Source of the DNA: Deferribacteraceae bacterium UBA6793
GTDB taxonomy: Bacteria; Chrysiogenota; Deferribacteres; Deferribacterales; Geovibrionaceae
Direction of reading: 5' to 3'
DNA: 64,000 nucleotides
NCBI GenBank assembly: GCA_002452405.1
Contig: DKFP01000006.1
Span: 1-64,000 of the forward strand
Positions 51,566-60,889 of this stretch are shown here, piece after piece. The position numbers and the translations under genes are program-made. The notes under the pieces are model-generated. The model had not been told where the DNA came from and ran no database searches. It saw only the letters and a list, made by a program, of their open reading frames with translations. Numbering within the stretch: the first letter of the stretch is position 1; the number at the start of each line of letters is the position of its first letter.

Positions 51566-53284
51566 ATGTCAGGTTTGCTGTCATTAAGTGTAGTTTTGGT
51601 ATTTCTTGTCATTTCGCAGCTTATTTCTGCGTTCCTTTTCACCCTGTATTTCGTCCGCCAGAAGAAAAAAATGGCGGAAACCAATAAAAAACTGAAAGCC
51701 GCAAACGCACGTATCCAGCAGTATCTCAGCGGGGTGGATGCCTCAAACCTTATGTGCATAATGGACATAACGGGAGTTATGAAATACATAAACAGGGCAT
51801 ACCTGAACGCTGTGGGATACGGCTTTGAAGAGATTGTCGGCAATAAATATGATATTCTCACACATCCTGATACTCCGCAGAAAACATACGACGAAATGTT
51901 CTCAACCTTGCAGGAAGGGCAGATATGGTCGGGCATGATTCTTAATCAGGCGAAGGACGGGCACACGGTCTATCTTGAAACCTCAGTCGTGCCCATACGC
52001 GACGACAACAACCGAATAACCGAATATCTCTCCATCCGTAAAGACCTCACGGAAGTTTACGTTCAGCAGGAACAGATAAAAAAACAGTACACCGATCCGC
52101 TTACAGGGTTTCCGAACAGAACGAAAATGAGGCTCGACCTTGAAAAGACAAACGAACCAGCGCTCGCCATCATAAACATCGACTCATTCAGCACCATAAA
52201 CACCTATTACGGGCTTGAGGCAGGCGATGAAATACTGAAGGATTTCGCAAAGCTGCTGAAAAGCAAGCTGGATGCATCAATGACCGCGTACAGACTGAGC
52301 GGTGACGAGTTTGCTGTTCTTGCCGACGGCACGAACGATATAAACGAGTTCAACCTCACCATAAAGCATATCATGCACGAGATAACCGAGCACAGATTTC
52401 AACACGAAGGCAATGAAATACAGCTTAATCTGACATCCGGAACCGCCCTCGGACACGAAAACCCTATGGTCAAGGCGGGGATGGCTATTAAACAGGCGCG
52501 GCAAAATAAAAAAACGCTCACAACCTATTCCGAGGTGCATCAGGTTGCCGAACAGATGCGCGAAACGATACAGTATACAACAGCACTTCGCGATGCTGTG
52601 CGGCTGGACAGGGTTATTCCGCACTTTCAACCCATAGCTGATACGGCAACAGGGAAAATTTTCAAGCATGAAGCCCTCATCCGTATTCAGGACGAGAATG
52701 GAAAGTTCATCCCGCCCATGTGCTTCCTTGAGCTTTCAAAACAGCTTAAACTATACAACGACCTGTCTTCAATTATGCTTATGAAGACCATAGAAAAGAT
52801 AAAGGATACGGACAAGCGTATCTCCATCAACTTCGACAAAGAGGACGTTCTCAACCAGAGGATGCATAACAAACTGTTTGACGCTGTCCGGAAATACGGT
52901 CTTCAGGGCAGAGTGACAATAGAGATAACCGAATCCGAAGGCATAGACAACCTCAGCGAGCTTGCAGCGTTTGTCAGCAAGGCGAAACAGGAGAGCTGCC
53001 TCATAGCCATAGACGATTTCGGTACCGGCTATTCAAACTTCATGTATATCCTTTCGCTCCAGCCGGATTTTCTGAAAATAGACGGCTCCATAACACGCCA
53101 GATACTGGAGTCCAAACGCGCGCGCCTGCTCACGGAAACAATAGTCAGCATGTGCCACAGAGCAGGTATCAAAACCATCGGAGAATTCGTCTCCTCGGAA
53201 GAGATTTACGAAATTATGAAAGAACTGGGCGTAGATTACGTTCAGGGCTACTATTTCGGCAAACCCGAAATTGAACTGCTGTAA
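51566..53284 (+). CDS. PAS-GGDEF(degenerate)-EAL membrane protein
   Basis: A 572-residue protein. It has one N-terminal membrane helix (about 4-30), a PAS domain (about 45-170), and a GGDEF domain (about 180-320) with altered signature RLSGDEF. The EAL domain (about 330-570) is complete: HEALIR, SINF, EITES, IDDFGTGYSNF, FLKIDGS and YVQGYYFGKP. It is expected to act as a phosphodiesterase with the GGDEF as a possible GTP sensor, although SGDEF variants can retain cyclase activity. I place the start at ATG 51566 with GGAG six bases before; an earlier ATG at 51539 adds nine residues. Confidence 0.9.
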   Translation: MSGLLSLSVVLVFLVISQLISAFLFTLYFVRQKKKMAETNKKLKAANARIQQYLSGVDASNLMCIMDITGVMKYINRAYLNAVGYGFEEIVGNKYDILTHPDTPQKTYDEMFSTLQEGQIWSGMILNQAKDGHTVYLETSVVPIRDDNNRITEYLSIRKDLTEVYVQQEQIKKQYTDPLTGFPNRTKMRLDLEKTNEPALAIINIDSFSTINTYYGLEAGDEILKDFAKLLKSKLDASMTAYRLSGDEFAVLADGTNDINEFNLTIKHIMHEITEHRFQHEGNEIQLNLTSGTALGHENPMVKAGMAIKQARQNKKTLTTYSEVHQVAEQMRETIQYTTALRDAVRLDRVIPHFQPIADTATGKIFKHEALIRIQDENGKFIPPMCFLELSKQLKLYNDLSSIMLMKTIEKIKDTDKRISINFDKEDVLNQRMHNKLFDAVRKYGLQGRVTIEITESEGIDNLSELAAFVSKAKQESCLIAIDDFGTGYSNFMYILSLQPDFLKIDGSITRQILESKRARLLTETIVSMCHRAGIKTIGEFVSSEEIYEIMKELGVDYVQGYYFGKPEIELL

Positions 53285-53344
53285 TCCTTGTATTTATCCG
53301 CAAATTGCTCTAAATTGAACACAAACATAACTCTCAGGTGACTT

Positions 53345-53527
53345 ATGATAAAACAAGAGCTTCTCGACGTTTTGGCATGTCCCAAGTGCAAACAGCCTGT
53401 CAGGGAATCCAAAGACGAAAAATACATCGTATGCGACACATGCAAACTCCTTTATGAGATACGCGAGGGTATCCCTGTGATGCTCATTGACGAGGCAAAA
53501 CAGGTGGAAGACACAGGCGGATACTGA
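53345..53527 (+). CDS. Trm112-family zinc-ribbon protein
   Basis: A 60-residue protein with LLDVLACPKCKQPVR and VCDTCKLLYEIREGIPVML, the two CxxC pairs and IPxML end typical of bacterial Trm112/YcaR-like proteins. In eukaryotes and archaea Trm112 activates methyltransferases; in bacteria the role is less certain. AGGTG lies before the ATG. The next gene starts 1 base after the stop, and the whole run to rsmI is closely packed. Confidence 0.92.
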   Translation: MIKQELLDVLACPKCKQPVRESKDEKYIVCDTCKLLYEIREGIPVMLIDEAKQVEDTGGY

Positions 53528-53528
53528 T

Positions 53529-55043
53529 ATGGAGATACTAAGCTCCTTTCAGATGAGCAAAGCCGACAGTTTTACTATCAATAATATAGGCATTCCCTCA
53601 GCAGTGCTTATGGAAAATGCGGCAGGTGCTTTTGTCCGCGTGCTCCTGGAAAAAATGCCTGAAATGACCTCCGCAGCGGTTGTCTGCGGAAGCGGAAACA
53701 ACGGCGGCGACGGACTGGCGGCGGCAAGACTGCTCTGCAACTCCGGCGTACACACCGACGTGTACCTCGCCTGCGACCCTGAAAAGCTCAAGGGAGACGC
53801 GCTGGTCAATCTGAACATACTCAAGAACTATCCTGTGAACATCTTCGTTATAACAGATGACGAGATACCATCCTTTGAAAGTTACGACGTTACCGTTGAC
53901 GCGCTGTTCGGCACAGGGCTTAACCGCCCGCTCTCAGGCTATCCCGAAGAGCTGGTGCACAGCATAAACCTGTCCTCAGAGTTCACAGCCTCGATGGATA
54001 TCCCCAGCGGACTCTGCGGCGATACATGGCTGGTGATAGGCACAGCGATAGACGCAGACCTCACGGTCACTTTTGCACGCCCTAAATTTCCCCACGTTAT
54101 GTATCCGGCCCGTAAACTTTGCGGCGAGGTTATAATCGTGGACATCTCCATTCCGGATTTCGCAATAACCGGCTGCCACACCTATCTGCTTACACCGGAC
54201 AATCTTCCGGTTGTGACACCCAGAGAACCTGATAGCCACAAGGGCAACTTCGGACACGCCGTTGTCATAGGCGGAAGCCTCGGCAAATCAGGCGCAGTTC
54301 TCATGGCATCCCGCGCATGTGCGGTCTGCGGAGCCGGACTCACCACGGCGGCGGTACCCAAAGGACTCATCCGGACAGCGGAAAACTCAAACCCCGAAAT
54401 AATGTCCCTCCCCCTCGGCGAAGGCGATTTTTTCACAGCGGAGGGTGCCGACAGGCTTATAGATTTTCTTGAAGGAAAAACTGTAGCATCAATAGGCATG
54501 GGCATCGGTACCGAAGAAGACACTGCGGAGTTTCTGGAAAAGCTGATAAACAAAACTGATATACCGCTCATAATAGATGCGGATGGAATAAACCTGCTGA
54601 AAAAGAAACAGTTCAGAAAACTGGAAGGCAGATGCGCCATAACCCCGCACGTCGGCGAGTTTGCAAGACTGCTCGGCATAACCACTGACGAGGTGAACCG
54701 CGACAGAATAAACCTTGCCAGCAAGTTTGCCTGCGACAACGGAATAATCGTTGTGCTTAAAAGTGCAGACACGCTCATTGCGCTTCCCAACGGACTGGTA
54801 TTTGTAGATATTTCAGGTTCGCCCGCCCTCAGTAAAGGCGGCAGCGGCGACTGTCTCACCGGGCTTATCACAGGCTTTGCTGCTCAGGGCTATGACCTTG
54901 ACTTCGCGTGTATGCTCGGCAGTTTCACACTGGGCAGAGCCGCAGAACTGGTGCTTGAAACGATGAACGAAAAAACCGTTCTTACGACTGATATAATAAA
55001 CACTGTGGGACGCGTGCTGAATGAACTGGAACAGAACGCTTGA
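53529..55043 (+). CDS. nnr: Bifunctional NAD(P)HX epimerase/dehydratase
   Basis: A 504-residue repair enzyme for hydrated NAD(P)H. The N-terminal YjeF_N epimerase (about 1-210) has GSGNNGGDGLAAARLL and DALFGTGL. The C-terminal ribokinase-like ADP-dependent dehydratase (about 220-500) has GNFGHAVVIGGSLGKSGA, TPHVGEFARL and the GGSGDCLTG active site. The start at ATG 53529 is preceded by AGGCGG. It overlaps tsaE by 23 bases; this nnr-tsaE pair is a common gene neighbourhood. Confidence 0.95.
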   Translation: MEILSSFQMSKADSFTINNIGIPSAVLMENAAGAFVRVLLEKMPEMTSAAVVCGSGNNGGDGLAAARLLCNSGVHTDVYLACDPEKLKGDALVNLNILKNYPVNIFVITDDEIPSFESYDVTVDALFGTGLNRPLSGYPEELVHSINLSSEFTASMDIPSGLCGDTWLVIGTAIDADLTVTFARPKFPHVMYPARKLCGEVIIVDISIPDFAITGCHTYLLTPDNLPVVTPREPDSHKGNFGHAVVIGGSLGKSGAVLMASRACAVCGAGLTTAAVPKGLIRTAENSNPEIMSLPLGEGDFFTAEGADRLIDFLEGKTVASIGMGIGTEEDTAEFLEKLINKTDIPLIIDADGINLLKKKQFRKLEGRCAITPHVGEFARLLGITTDEVNRDRINLASKFACDNGIIVVLKSADTLIALPNGLVFVDISGSPALSKGGSGDCLTGLITGFAAQGYDLDFACMLGSFTLGRAAELVLETMNEKTVLTTDIINTVGRVLNELEQNA

Positions 55044-55443
55044 AAACGAAGAGGACACCAGAAAATTTGCAGAGGAAGCTGCGGAGCTTCTGAAAGGCAA
55101 GGTGGTTCTTCTCAACGGAACCCTCGGCGCGGGCAAGACATTTTTTGTTAAGTGCATAGCGGAACATTTCCACTGCACTCCGGCGTCAAGCCCGACATTC
55201 ACTCTGCACCAGCAATACGACGGCGACATTACTATCCGCCATTTCGACCTTTACAGGCTTAACAGCTTCGATGAGCTTGAAAACATAGATTTTTGGGGCA
55301 TACTCGAAAGCGGTGACACCTGTTTTGTGGAATGGGCTGAAAAATTTAATCTGCATGATGAGCTTGAAAATTATATCGAAATCAATATAACTGTATTAGA
55401 CAAAACAAAAAGACAAATCACGGCGGTGACAGCTTGCTTATGA
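55021..55443 (+). CDS. tsaE: tRNA t6A biosynthesis ATPase TsaE
   Basis: A 140-residue P-loop protein needed with TsaB, TsaC and TsaD for N6-threonylcarbamoyl-A37 in ANN-decoding tRNAs. It has Walker A GTLGAGKT (about 33-40), the SPTFTLHQQY switch, HFDLYRL and the FVEWAEKF segment. The TsaBCD genes are not in the window. Overlaps the nnr gene (23 bp) and the next gene (ATGA). Confidence 0.95.
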   Translation: MNWNRTLENEEDTRKFAEEAAELLKGKVVLLNGTLGAGKTFFVKCIAEHFHCTPASSPTFTLHQQYDGDITIRHFDLYRLNSFDELENIDFWGILESGDTCFVEWAEKFNLHDELENYIEINITVLDKTKRQITAVTACL

Positions 55444-55670
55444 AACCTCAGATATGCCCCTATTGCGGGGAGAGAAGGCTCGAAGAACTTGAGCCGACAG
55501 AGATAATGGTGGACAATTCCCTCTGGGTGATTCACCATTACGAATGTCAGTTCTGCACGGAAGTTTTCGACAAGATAATTCCCGAAGGCGAACTCGAATA
55601 CGAAGTTGACGACATTGATGCGGACATATACACGGACGGAGACATGAATGAAAAAAAATTCCGCAACTGA
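55440..55670 (+). CDS. Small zinc-finger-like protein (76 aa)
   Basis: A 76-residue acidic protein with CPYC at residues 6-9 and CQFC in the middle, a probable zinc ribbon, followed by an acidic tail (LEYEVDDIDADIYTDGD). The start at ATG 55440 overlaps the tsaE stop as ATGA; a TTG two codons earlier is possible. Embedded in the housekeeping operon. Function unknown. Confidence 0.75.
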   Translation: MKPQICPYCGERRLEELEPTEIMVDNSLWVIHHYECQFCTEVFDKIIPEGELEYEVDDIDADIYTDGDMNEKKFRN

Positions 55671-55920
55671 TCTCTTCAGCCACCTTTCGGATGATGAGAT
55701 GCAGCGTATCGTCCTGCTGAAAAACGGACTTGAGGATCTTAACCTCATCCTTCAGGAGATAGAAGATACATACAACAAACTTGCGGAAATAGGAATAACC
55801 GAGCAGGAGAAAAAAAATCAGCGACTCAGATTGCTGACACTGGAAAAATATCTTCTCGACCTGAACGAAAAGGTGAACTCGGCTATGGGAACCACAGACA
55901 ACAAATCCAGACTTTCATAA
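55648..55920 (+). CDS. Small helical protein (90 aa)
   Basis: A 90-residue protein, predicted two long amphipathic helices with coiled-coil character (LLKNGLEDLNLILQEIEDTY, then RLRLLTLEKYLLDLNEKV). GGAG lies 8 bases before the ATG. It overlaps the preceding gene by 23 bases and precedes valS by 21 bases. No family recognised; could be a small scaffold or regulator. Confidence 0.72.
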   Translation: MKKNSATDLFSHLSDDEMQRIVLLKNGLEDLNLILQEIEDTYNKLAEIGITEQEKKNQRLRLLTLEKYLLDLNEKVNSAMGTTDNKSRLS

Positions 55921-55941
55921 ATATAACGGAGACGACCCCTG

Positions 55942-58557
55942 ATGCAGAAAGAATACCCCACGCGAATCAACCCGTCGGATTTTGAATCCGAGCTATATAA
56001 GGAATGGACAGATAAAAAATATTTCCACGCTGACGAACACAGCAAGAAACCGCCCTATTCCATAGTTATCCCGCCCCCAAACGTAACAGGCTCTCTGCAC
56101 ATGGGACATGCTCTTAACAACACCCTACAGGATATCATGATCCGCTTTCACAAGCTGAACGGATATGAAACAATGTGGATGCCAGGCACTGACCATGCCG
56201 GAATCGCCACACAAAACGTCGTTGAGCGTCTGCTCGCCTCCGAAGGCACAAGCAGACACGAACTCGGACGCGAAAAATTTATTGAACGCGTCTGGGAATG
56301 GAAGGCACAGTCCGGCGGTACCATCATAAACCAGCTCAGAAGGCTCGGTTGCGCCTGCGACTGGGACAGAGAACGCTTCACCATGGACGAAGGTCTGAGC
56401 CGTGCAGTTCGCAAAGTATTCGTATCGCTCTATAAAGAAGGACTTATCTACCGTTCCGACTATATCGTCAACTGGTGCCCCCGCTGCCACACCGCCCTTT
56501 CCGACCTTGAGGTGGAACATGAAGAGATTGAGGGCGCATTTTATCATATCTATTACCCCGTTAAGGGAACCGATATAAAACTTGAAGTTGCCACAACCCG
56601 CCCGGAAACCATGCTTGGCGATACCGCCGTCGCAGTTAACCCCAACGACGACAGATATAAACACCTTATCGGTAAAACCGTTATCCTTCCCCTCGTTGAC
56701 CGCGAAATACCAATCATAGGCGATGAATACGTCGATATGGAGTTCGGAACCGGATGTCTGAAAGTGACTCCGGCGCACGACCCCAACGACTTCCTGCTGG
56801 GCATGAAACACAAACTGGAAAACATCAGCGTTATGGACGAAAACGCCGCTATCAACGAAAACGGCGGCGAGTTCAAAGGTCTCGACAGGTTCGAGGCGAG
56901 AAAAGCGGTTGTTGTAAAACTTGCAGAAAAAGGGCTGTTCGTTGCCAAAAAGACACACCAGCACAAAGTCGGTCACTGCTACAGATGCAAAACCGTCATT
57001 GAACCCAGAATCAGCCTTCAATGGTTCCTTAAAATAAAAGGTATGTCCGACGAAGCCGTGAAGGCGGTTCAGTCAGGTCAGATAGTTATAAAACCTGAAA
57101 CATGGAATAAAACATTCTATAACTGGATGAACGACATCCGCGACTGGTGCATCTCCAGACAGATATGGTGGGGACACCGTATCCCGGCATGGTACTGCAA
57201 ATGCGGCGAGATAATGGTTGAGGAGGAAGCTCCCGAAAAATGCTCACGCTGCGGAAGCACCCATCTTGAGCAGGAAACGGACGTTCTCGACACATGGTTC
57301 TCCTCCGGTCTGTGGCCATTCTCCACACAGGGCTGGCCTGAAAACACCGACACGCTGAAAAAATTCTATCCCACGTCAACCCTTATAACAGGCTTCGACA
57401 TCCTGTTCTTCTGGGTTGCCCGTATGATGATGTTCGGTCTGAAATTCATGGACAAGGAACCTTTCAAAGAGGTTTATCTCCACGCCCTCATCCGCGACAA
57501 GGATGGACAGAAAATGAGCAAATCCAAGGGGAACGTTATAGATCCTCTTACCATGATAGACAAATACGGCGCGGACGCATTCCGCTTCACCCTCGCAGCC
57601 TTTGCCGCACAGGGCAGAGATATCAAGCTGGATGAGGCGAGAATCGACGGCTACCGCAACTTCGTGAACAAGATATGGAATGCATCCCGTTTCATCCTCA
57701 CAGGATACGAAGGGCAGAAATTCACTGCGGATACAAAGCTCTCCCTTGAGGACAAGTGGATATTGCAAAACCTGAAAGAAACGGAAGAAACAGTTTCTAA
57801 AGCAATAGCCAACTACGACTTTAACGAGGCGGCGCTGGCAGTTTACCACTTCTTCTGGCACAAGTTCTGCGACTGGTACATAGAGCTTATCAAACCCAGA
57901 ATTTACGACGAAACCAAAAAGGACGACGCATACGCCGTTGCCGCATACGTCATTGAAAAATCACTGGTTCTTATGCACCCCTTCATGCCATTCGTAACTG
58001 AATACATCTATCAGCTTGTAACCGAAAAAGAATCTATCATGCTCGCGGAATGGGAAAAATTCAGCTTCTCATTTGACGAGGAGATGAAGGAGATGGAGGA
58101 GATAATCGAGCTAATCGGGCTTATCCGCAATATCCGCGGCGAATATAACGTCTCCATGTCCAAACAGCTTAAAGCATACGTTAAAACTGACAACGAAGTG
58201 ACAGGCACCGCCTTCACCAAATACAAGGATATGGTCATGAACCTTGCCAGACTCGAAACCCTGGAAATGACCGACACTGCCGTTGAAAAGGCTTCGCAGA
58301 ACATAGCCACCTCTTTCGAGGTATATGTTTCCCTTGAAGGGCTGGTGGACTTCGCTGCCGAAGTTGCAAAACTGGAAAAAGAGCTGGCAAAACTCGAAAA
58401 AGACGCGAACATCTACGGCGGCAAACTGAAAAATGAAAACTATCTGAAAAACGCACGTCCCGACGTAATTGAAAAGGACAAAGAAAAGTTCGCAGAGATA
58501 GACGACAAGATGACAAAAGTAAAAGAGACCATAGAGAGGCTTAGAGAACAATGCTGA
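55942..58557 (+). CDS. valS: Valyl-tRNA synthetase
   Basis: An 871-residue class I synthetase charging tRNA-Val. HIGH motif PPPNVTGSLHMGH (about 37-49), editing CP1 domain (about 190-360, including TTRPETMLGDTAVAVNP), KMSKS motif in KMSKSKGNVIDP (about 520), anticodon-binding domain and C-terminal tRNA-clamping coiled coil (about 805-870). A zinc-binding CKCGEIMVEEEAPEKCSRCG lies in the CP insertion. Length and domain set are normal. The stop overlaps nadC by 7 bases. Confidence 0.98.
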   Translation: MQKEYPTRINPSDFESELYKEWTDKKYFHADEHSKKPPYSIVIPPPNVTGSLHMGHALNNTLQDIMIRFHKLNGYETMWMPGTDHAGIATQNVVERLLASEGTSRHELGREKFIERVWEWKAQSGGTIINQLRRLGCACDWDRERFTMDEGLSRAVRKVFVSLYKEGLIYRSDYIVNWCPRCHTALSDLEVEHEEIEGAFYHIYYPVKGTDIKLEVATTRPETMLGDTAVAVNPNDDRYKHLIGKTVILPLVDREIPIIGDEYVDMEFGTGCLKVTPAHDPNDFLLGMKHKLENISVMDENAAINENGGEFKGLDRFEARKAVVVKLAEKGLFVAKKTHQHKVGHCYRCKTVIEPRISLQWFLKIKGMSDEAVKAVQSGQIVIKPETWNKTFYNWMNDIRDWCISRQIWWGHRIPAWYCKCGEIMVEEEAPEKCSRCGSTHLEQETDVLDTWFSSGLWPFSTQGWPENTDTLKKFYPTSTLITGFDILFFWVARMMMFGLKFMDKEPFKEVYLHALIRDKDGQKMSKSKGNVIDPLTMIDKYGADAFRFTLAAFAAQGRDIKLDEARIDGYRNFVNKIWNASRFILTGYEGQKFTADTKLSLEDKWILQNLKETEETVSKAIANYDFNEAALAVYHFFWHKFCDWYIELIKPRIYDETKKDDAYAVAAYVIEKSLVLMHPFMPFVTEYIYQLVTEKESIMLAEWEKFSFSFDEEMKEMEEIIELIGLIRNIRGEYNVSMSKQLKAYVKTDNEVTGTAFTKYKDMVMNLARLETLEMTDTAVEKASQNIATSFEVYVSLEGLVDFAAEVAKLEKELAKLEKDANIYGGKLKNENYLKNARPDVIEKDKEKFAEIDDKMTKVKETIERLREQC

Positions 58558-59375
58558 GAGAAAAACTCGTAAGACTCGCCCTCGAAGAGGACATCGGCAC
58601 AGGCGATCTCACCGCAAAGGCTTTCCGCGACTATGAAAAACTTAGCGCCTTCGCGTATCTGGCAAAAGAGGATTTCATACTCTGCGGAACAAAGACCGCC
58701 CGCATAGTCTTCAACGAACTGAACGCCGGAATAAACACTATCTTTTACAAAAAGGATGGTGAACTCATCAAAAAAGGCGAAATATTCGGCGAAGTTAACG
58801 GTCCTGTATATTCCATCCTCTCCGGGGAAAGAACTTCTCTGAACTTCCTTCAAAGACTCTCAGGCATCGCCACAAACACAGCGGACTATGTTAAGGAGCT
58901 TGAAGGAACAAGCATAAAAATTCTCGACACCAGAAAAACCACTCCTGGCTGGAGAGTTATGGAGAAATACGCCGTGCTCATAGGTGGCGGCAACAACCAC
59001 CGCATGGGACTTTTCGACGGCGTTATGCTGAAAGACAACCACGTTGACGCAGCAGGCGGCATAACCGCTGCGGTACGCCTTGTACAGAAAAGCATCCCCA
59101 GCACAGTCAAGATAGAGGTGGAGGTGCGCAACCTCGCCGAAGCAAAAGAAGCGGCGGAAGCAGGTGCTGACATCATTATGCTCGACAACTTCAAACTTGA
59201 GGACATGCAGGCGGCGATTGACATTATCGCAAAACGCGCAAAAATCGAGATATCCGGCGGCATAACCAAAGAGAAGCTGAAAGAGTTCCGCCATCTCGCC
59301 ATCGACTATATTTCAATCGGAGCTCTTACTCACCACGCTGTGAGTGTTGATATGAGTCTGAAAATACGCAAATGA
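58551..59375 (+). CDS. nadC: Nicotinate-nucleotide pyrophosphorylase (quinolinate phosphoribosyltransferase)
   Basis: A 274-residue enzyme converting quinolinate and PRPP to nicotinate mononucleotide in NAD synthesis. Signatures are LDTRKTTPGWR, GGGNNHRMGLFDGVMLKDNH and the C-terminal EISGGI / ISIGALTH. It is distinct from the ModD paralog at 16.6 kb, which lacks the TTPG and GGGNNHR forms. It overlaps valS (7 bp) and the next gene (4 bp). Confidence 0.96.
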   Translation: MLREKLVRLALEEDIGTGDLTAKAFRDYEKLSAFAYLAKEDFILCGTKTARIVFNELNAGINTIFYKKDGELIKKGEIFGEVNGPVYSILSGERTSLNFLQRLSGIATNTADYVKELEGTSIKILDTRKTTPGWRVMEKYAVLIGGGNNHRMGLFDGVMLKDNHVDAAGGITAAVRLVQKSIPSTVKIEVEVRNLAEAKEAAEAGADIIMLDNFKLEDMQAAIDIIAKRAKIEISGGITKEKLKEFRHLAIDYISIGALTHHAVSVDMSLKIRK

Positions 59376-59923
59376 GATGCTGTGAGAGACTGCGCAAACT
59401 TTTAAACCGGAAGAGCACAATCGTTTTTATAGTGGTAGGCATCAGTTTTTTTATGCTTTTTCACTATCGCTCAAATCCCAACGCGCTGAAAATAGGCGCA
59501 AAGGCACCGGACATCTCTCTGGAATCCATGAATGGTGAAAAAATTAACCTATATGACATAAAAGAACCTGTCATGCTGGCATTTTTTAACACCAATACCT
59601 TTCTTTCCGGCGGTATGTATACACATCTTTATCTGAAAAACATGCCTTACTTCAAGAGTATAGACAAAATAAACAAAGCAAAACTTGTCATAATAACTGA
59701 TGGAGACCAACGAAAAAATATTATACGAGAAAAATTGTCTGATTCACGTTATAAAATCCTTGAAAATAATGTTTATTCAAGCAATAATAAACTGGCACAG
59801 ACAGAGTACGGGCTTTCCATCTGGCCCCATTTCTTTCTTATTGACAGTAATAAACAAATCATTTACGCCGCCAAAGTTCCCACTGTGGAGATTGTTGACG
59901 GTATTTTAGACAGGAGTCAGTAA
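59372..59923 (+). CDS. Membrane-anchored thioredoxin-fold protein lacking CxxC
   Basis: A 183-residue protein with one N-terminal membrane helix (about 16-33) and a periplasmic redoxin/TlpA-like domain starting KIGAKAPDISLESMNG. Where active members have a CxxC after the central strand, this one reads LAFFNTNTFLSGG: both cysteines are absent. The only cysteines are two near the N-terminus. The cis-Pro loop equivalent SIWPHFFLID is kept. It overlaps nadC by 4 bases and trxB by 1. Redox activity is unlikely; a structural or binding role is possible. Confidence 0.78.
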   Translation: MRCCERLRKLLNRKSTIVFIVVGISFFMLFHYRSNPNALKIGAKAPDISLESMNGEKINLYDIKEPVMLAFFNTNTFLSGGMYTHLYLKNMPYFKSIDKINKAKLVIITDGDQRKNIIREKLSDSRYKILENNVYSSNNKLAQTEYGLSIWPHFFLIDSNKQIIYAAKVPTVEIVDGILDRSQ

Positions 59924-60888
59924 TGCACGATTTTTTTAACGTACAGGACATACAGGACGAATACGACATTGTCATTTTGGGGGCTGGTCCCGCTGGTCTC
60001 ACCGCGGGCATGTACGCATCAAGAGACAAGCTGAAAGTTCTGATTCTTGAAAAACAATTCCCCGGCGGCTACGTTGCCATCACTGAGTGGGTTGAAAACT
60101 ACCCCGGTTTTTTTGACGGCATAATGGGCGCTGACCTGTCTGAAAAATTTTACCACCATGCGGTTAAGTTCGGCACTCTGATACGTAACGGAAACTGCAC
60201 AAAGATAGAGCTGGACGGCGATTACAAAATAGTACACATCGAAAACCGCGCAAAACCAGTTAAGGCGAAAGCGGTCATCATAGGCTTCGGCTGCGAACCT
60301 AAAAGGCTCGACGTACCCGGCGAAAGCAGATTCTACGGCAGAGGTGTTTCCTTCTGCGCAACCTGCGACGGTTCTTTCTATAAAGACAGGGTCGTTGCCA
60401 GCGTCGGCGGAGGAGACTCCGCAATTGAGGAAGGAGAATATCTTACCCGTTTTGCATCAAAAGTTTATGTAATTCATCGACGCGATACCTTCCGTGCATC
60501 AAACCTTGCAATGGAGCGAGCATACGCCAATCCCAAGATGGAGTTCATCACCGATACCGTTGTTGACTCAGTTAACGGTGAAACAAAAGTCACCGGAATA
60601 ACACTGAAGAACGTTAAAACAGACGAAAAACGTGACCTTGAAGTAGACGGTCTGTTTGTTTTCATCGGACACACAGCAAAAACAGAGCTTGTTAAAGACC
60701 TTGTGAAAACCGACGAATGGGGATTTATCGTTGCTGACGAATCCACGAAAACATCAGTACCCGGCATCTTCGTTGCGGGCGACGTTCGCACAAAAGAGTA
60801 CAAACAGATAACAACCGCGGTATGCGACGGCACAGTTGCTGCTAAAAACGCAGAAAAATACATCAACGAAACTTTTGTGAAGGCATAA
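59923..60888 (+). CDS. trxB: Thioredoxin reductase
   Basis: A 321-residue FAD flavoprotein reducing thioredoxin with NADPH. FAD-binding GAGPAGLTAG (20-29), redox-active CATC (C145, C148), NADPH-binding GGGDSAIEEG and the second FAD motif VPGIFVAGDVRTKEY. The ATG overlaps the previous TAA (TAATG). No thioredoxin gene is next to it, only the cysteine-less fold above. Confidence 0.95.
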   Translation: MHDFFNVQDIQDEYDIVILGAGPAGLTAGMYASRDKLKVLILEKQFPGGYVAITEWVENYPGFFDGIMGADLSEKFYHHAVKFGTLIRNGNCTKIELDGDYKIVHIENRAKPVKAKAVIIGFGCEPKRLDVPGESRFYGRGVSFCATCDGSFYKDRVVASVGGGDSAIEEGEYLTRFASKVYVIHRRDTFRASNLAMERAYANPKMEFITDTVVDSVNGETKVTGITLKNVKTDEKRDLEVDGLFVFIGHTAKTELVKDLVKTDEWGFIVADESTKTSVPGIFVAGDVRTKEYKQITTAVCDGTVAAKNAEKYINETFVKA

Positions 60889-60889
60889 G

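Noticed and set aside
56125..57021. Minus-strand ORF of 298 aa opposite valS
   Set aside because: Fully contained in valS, rich in Val/Phe from reversed codons; no start signal.
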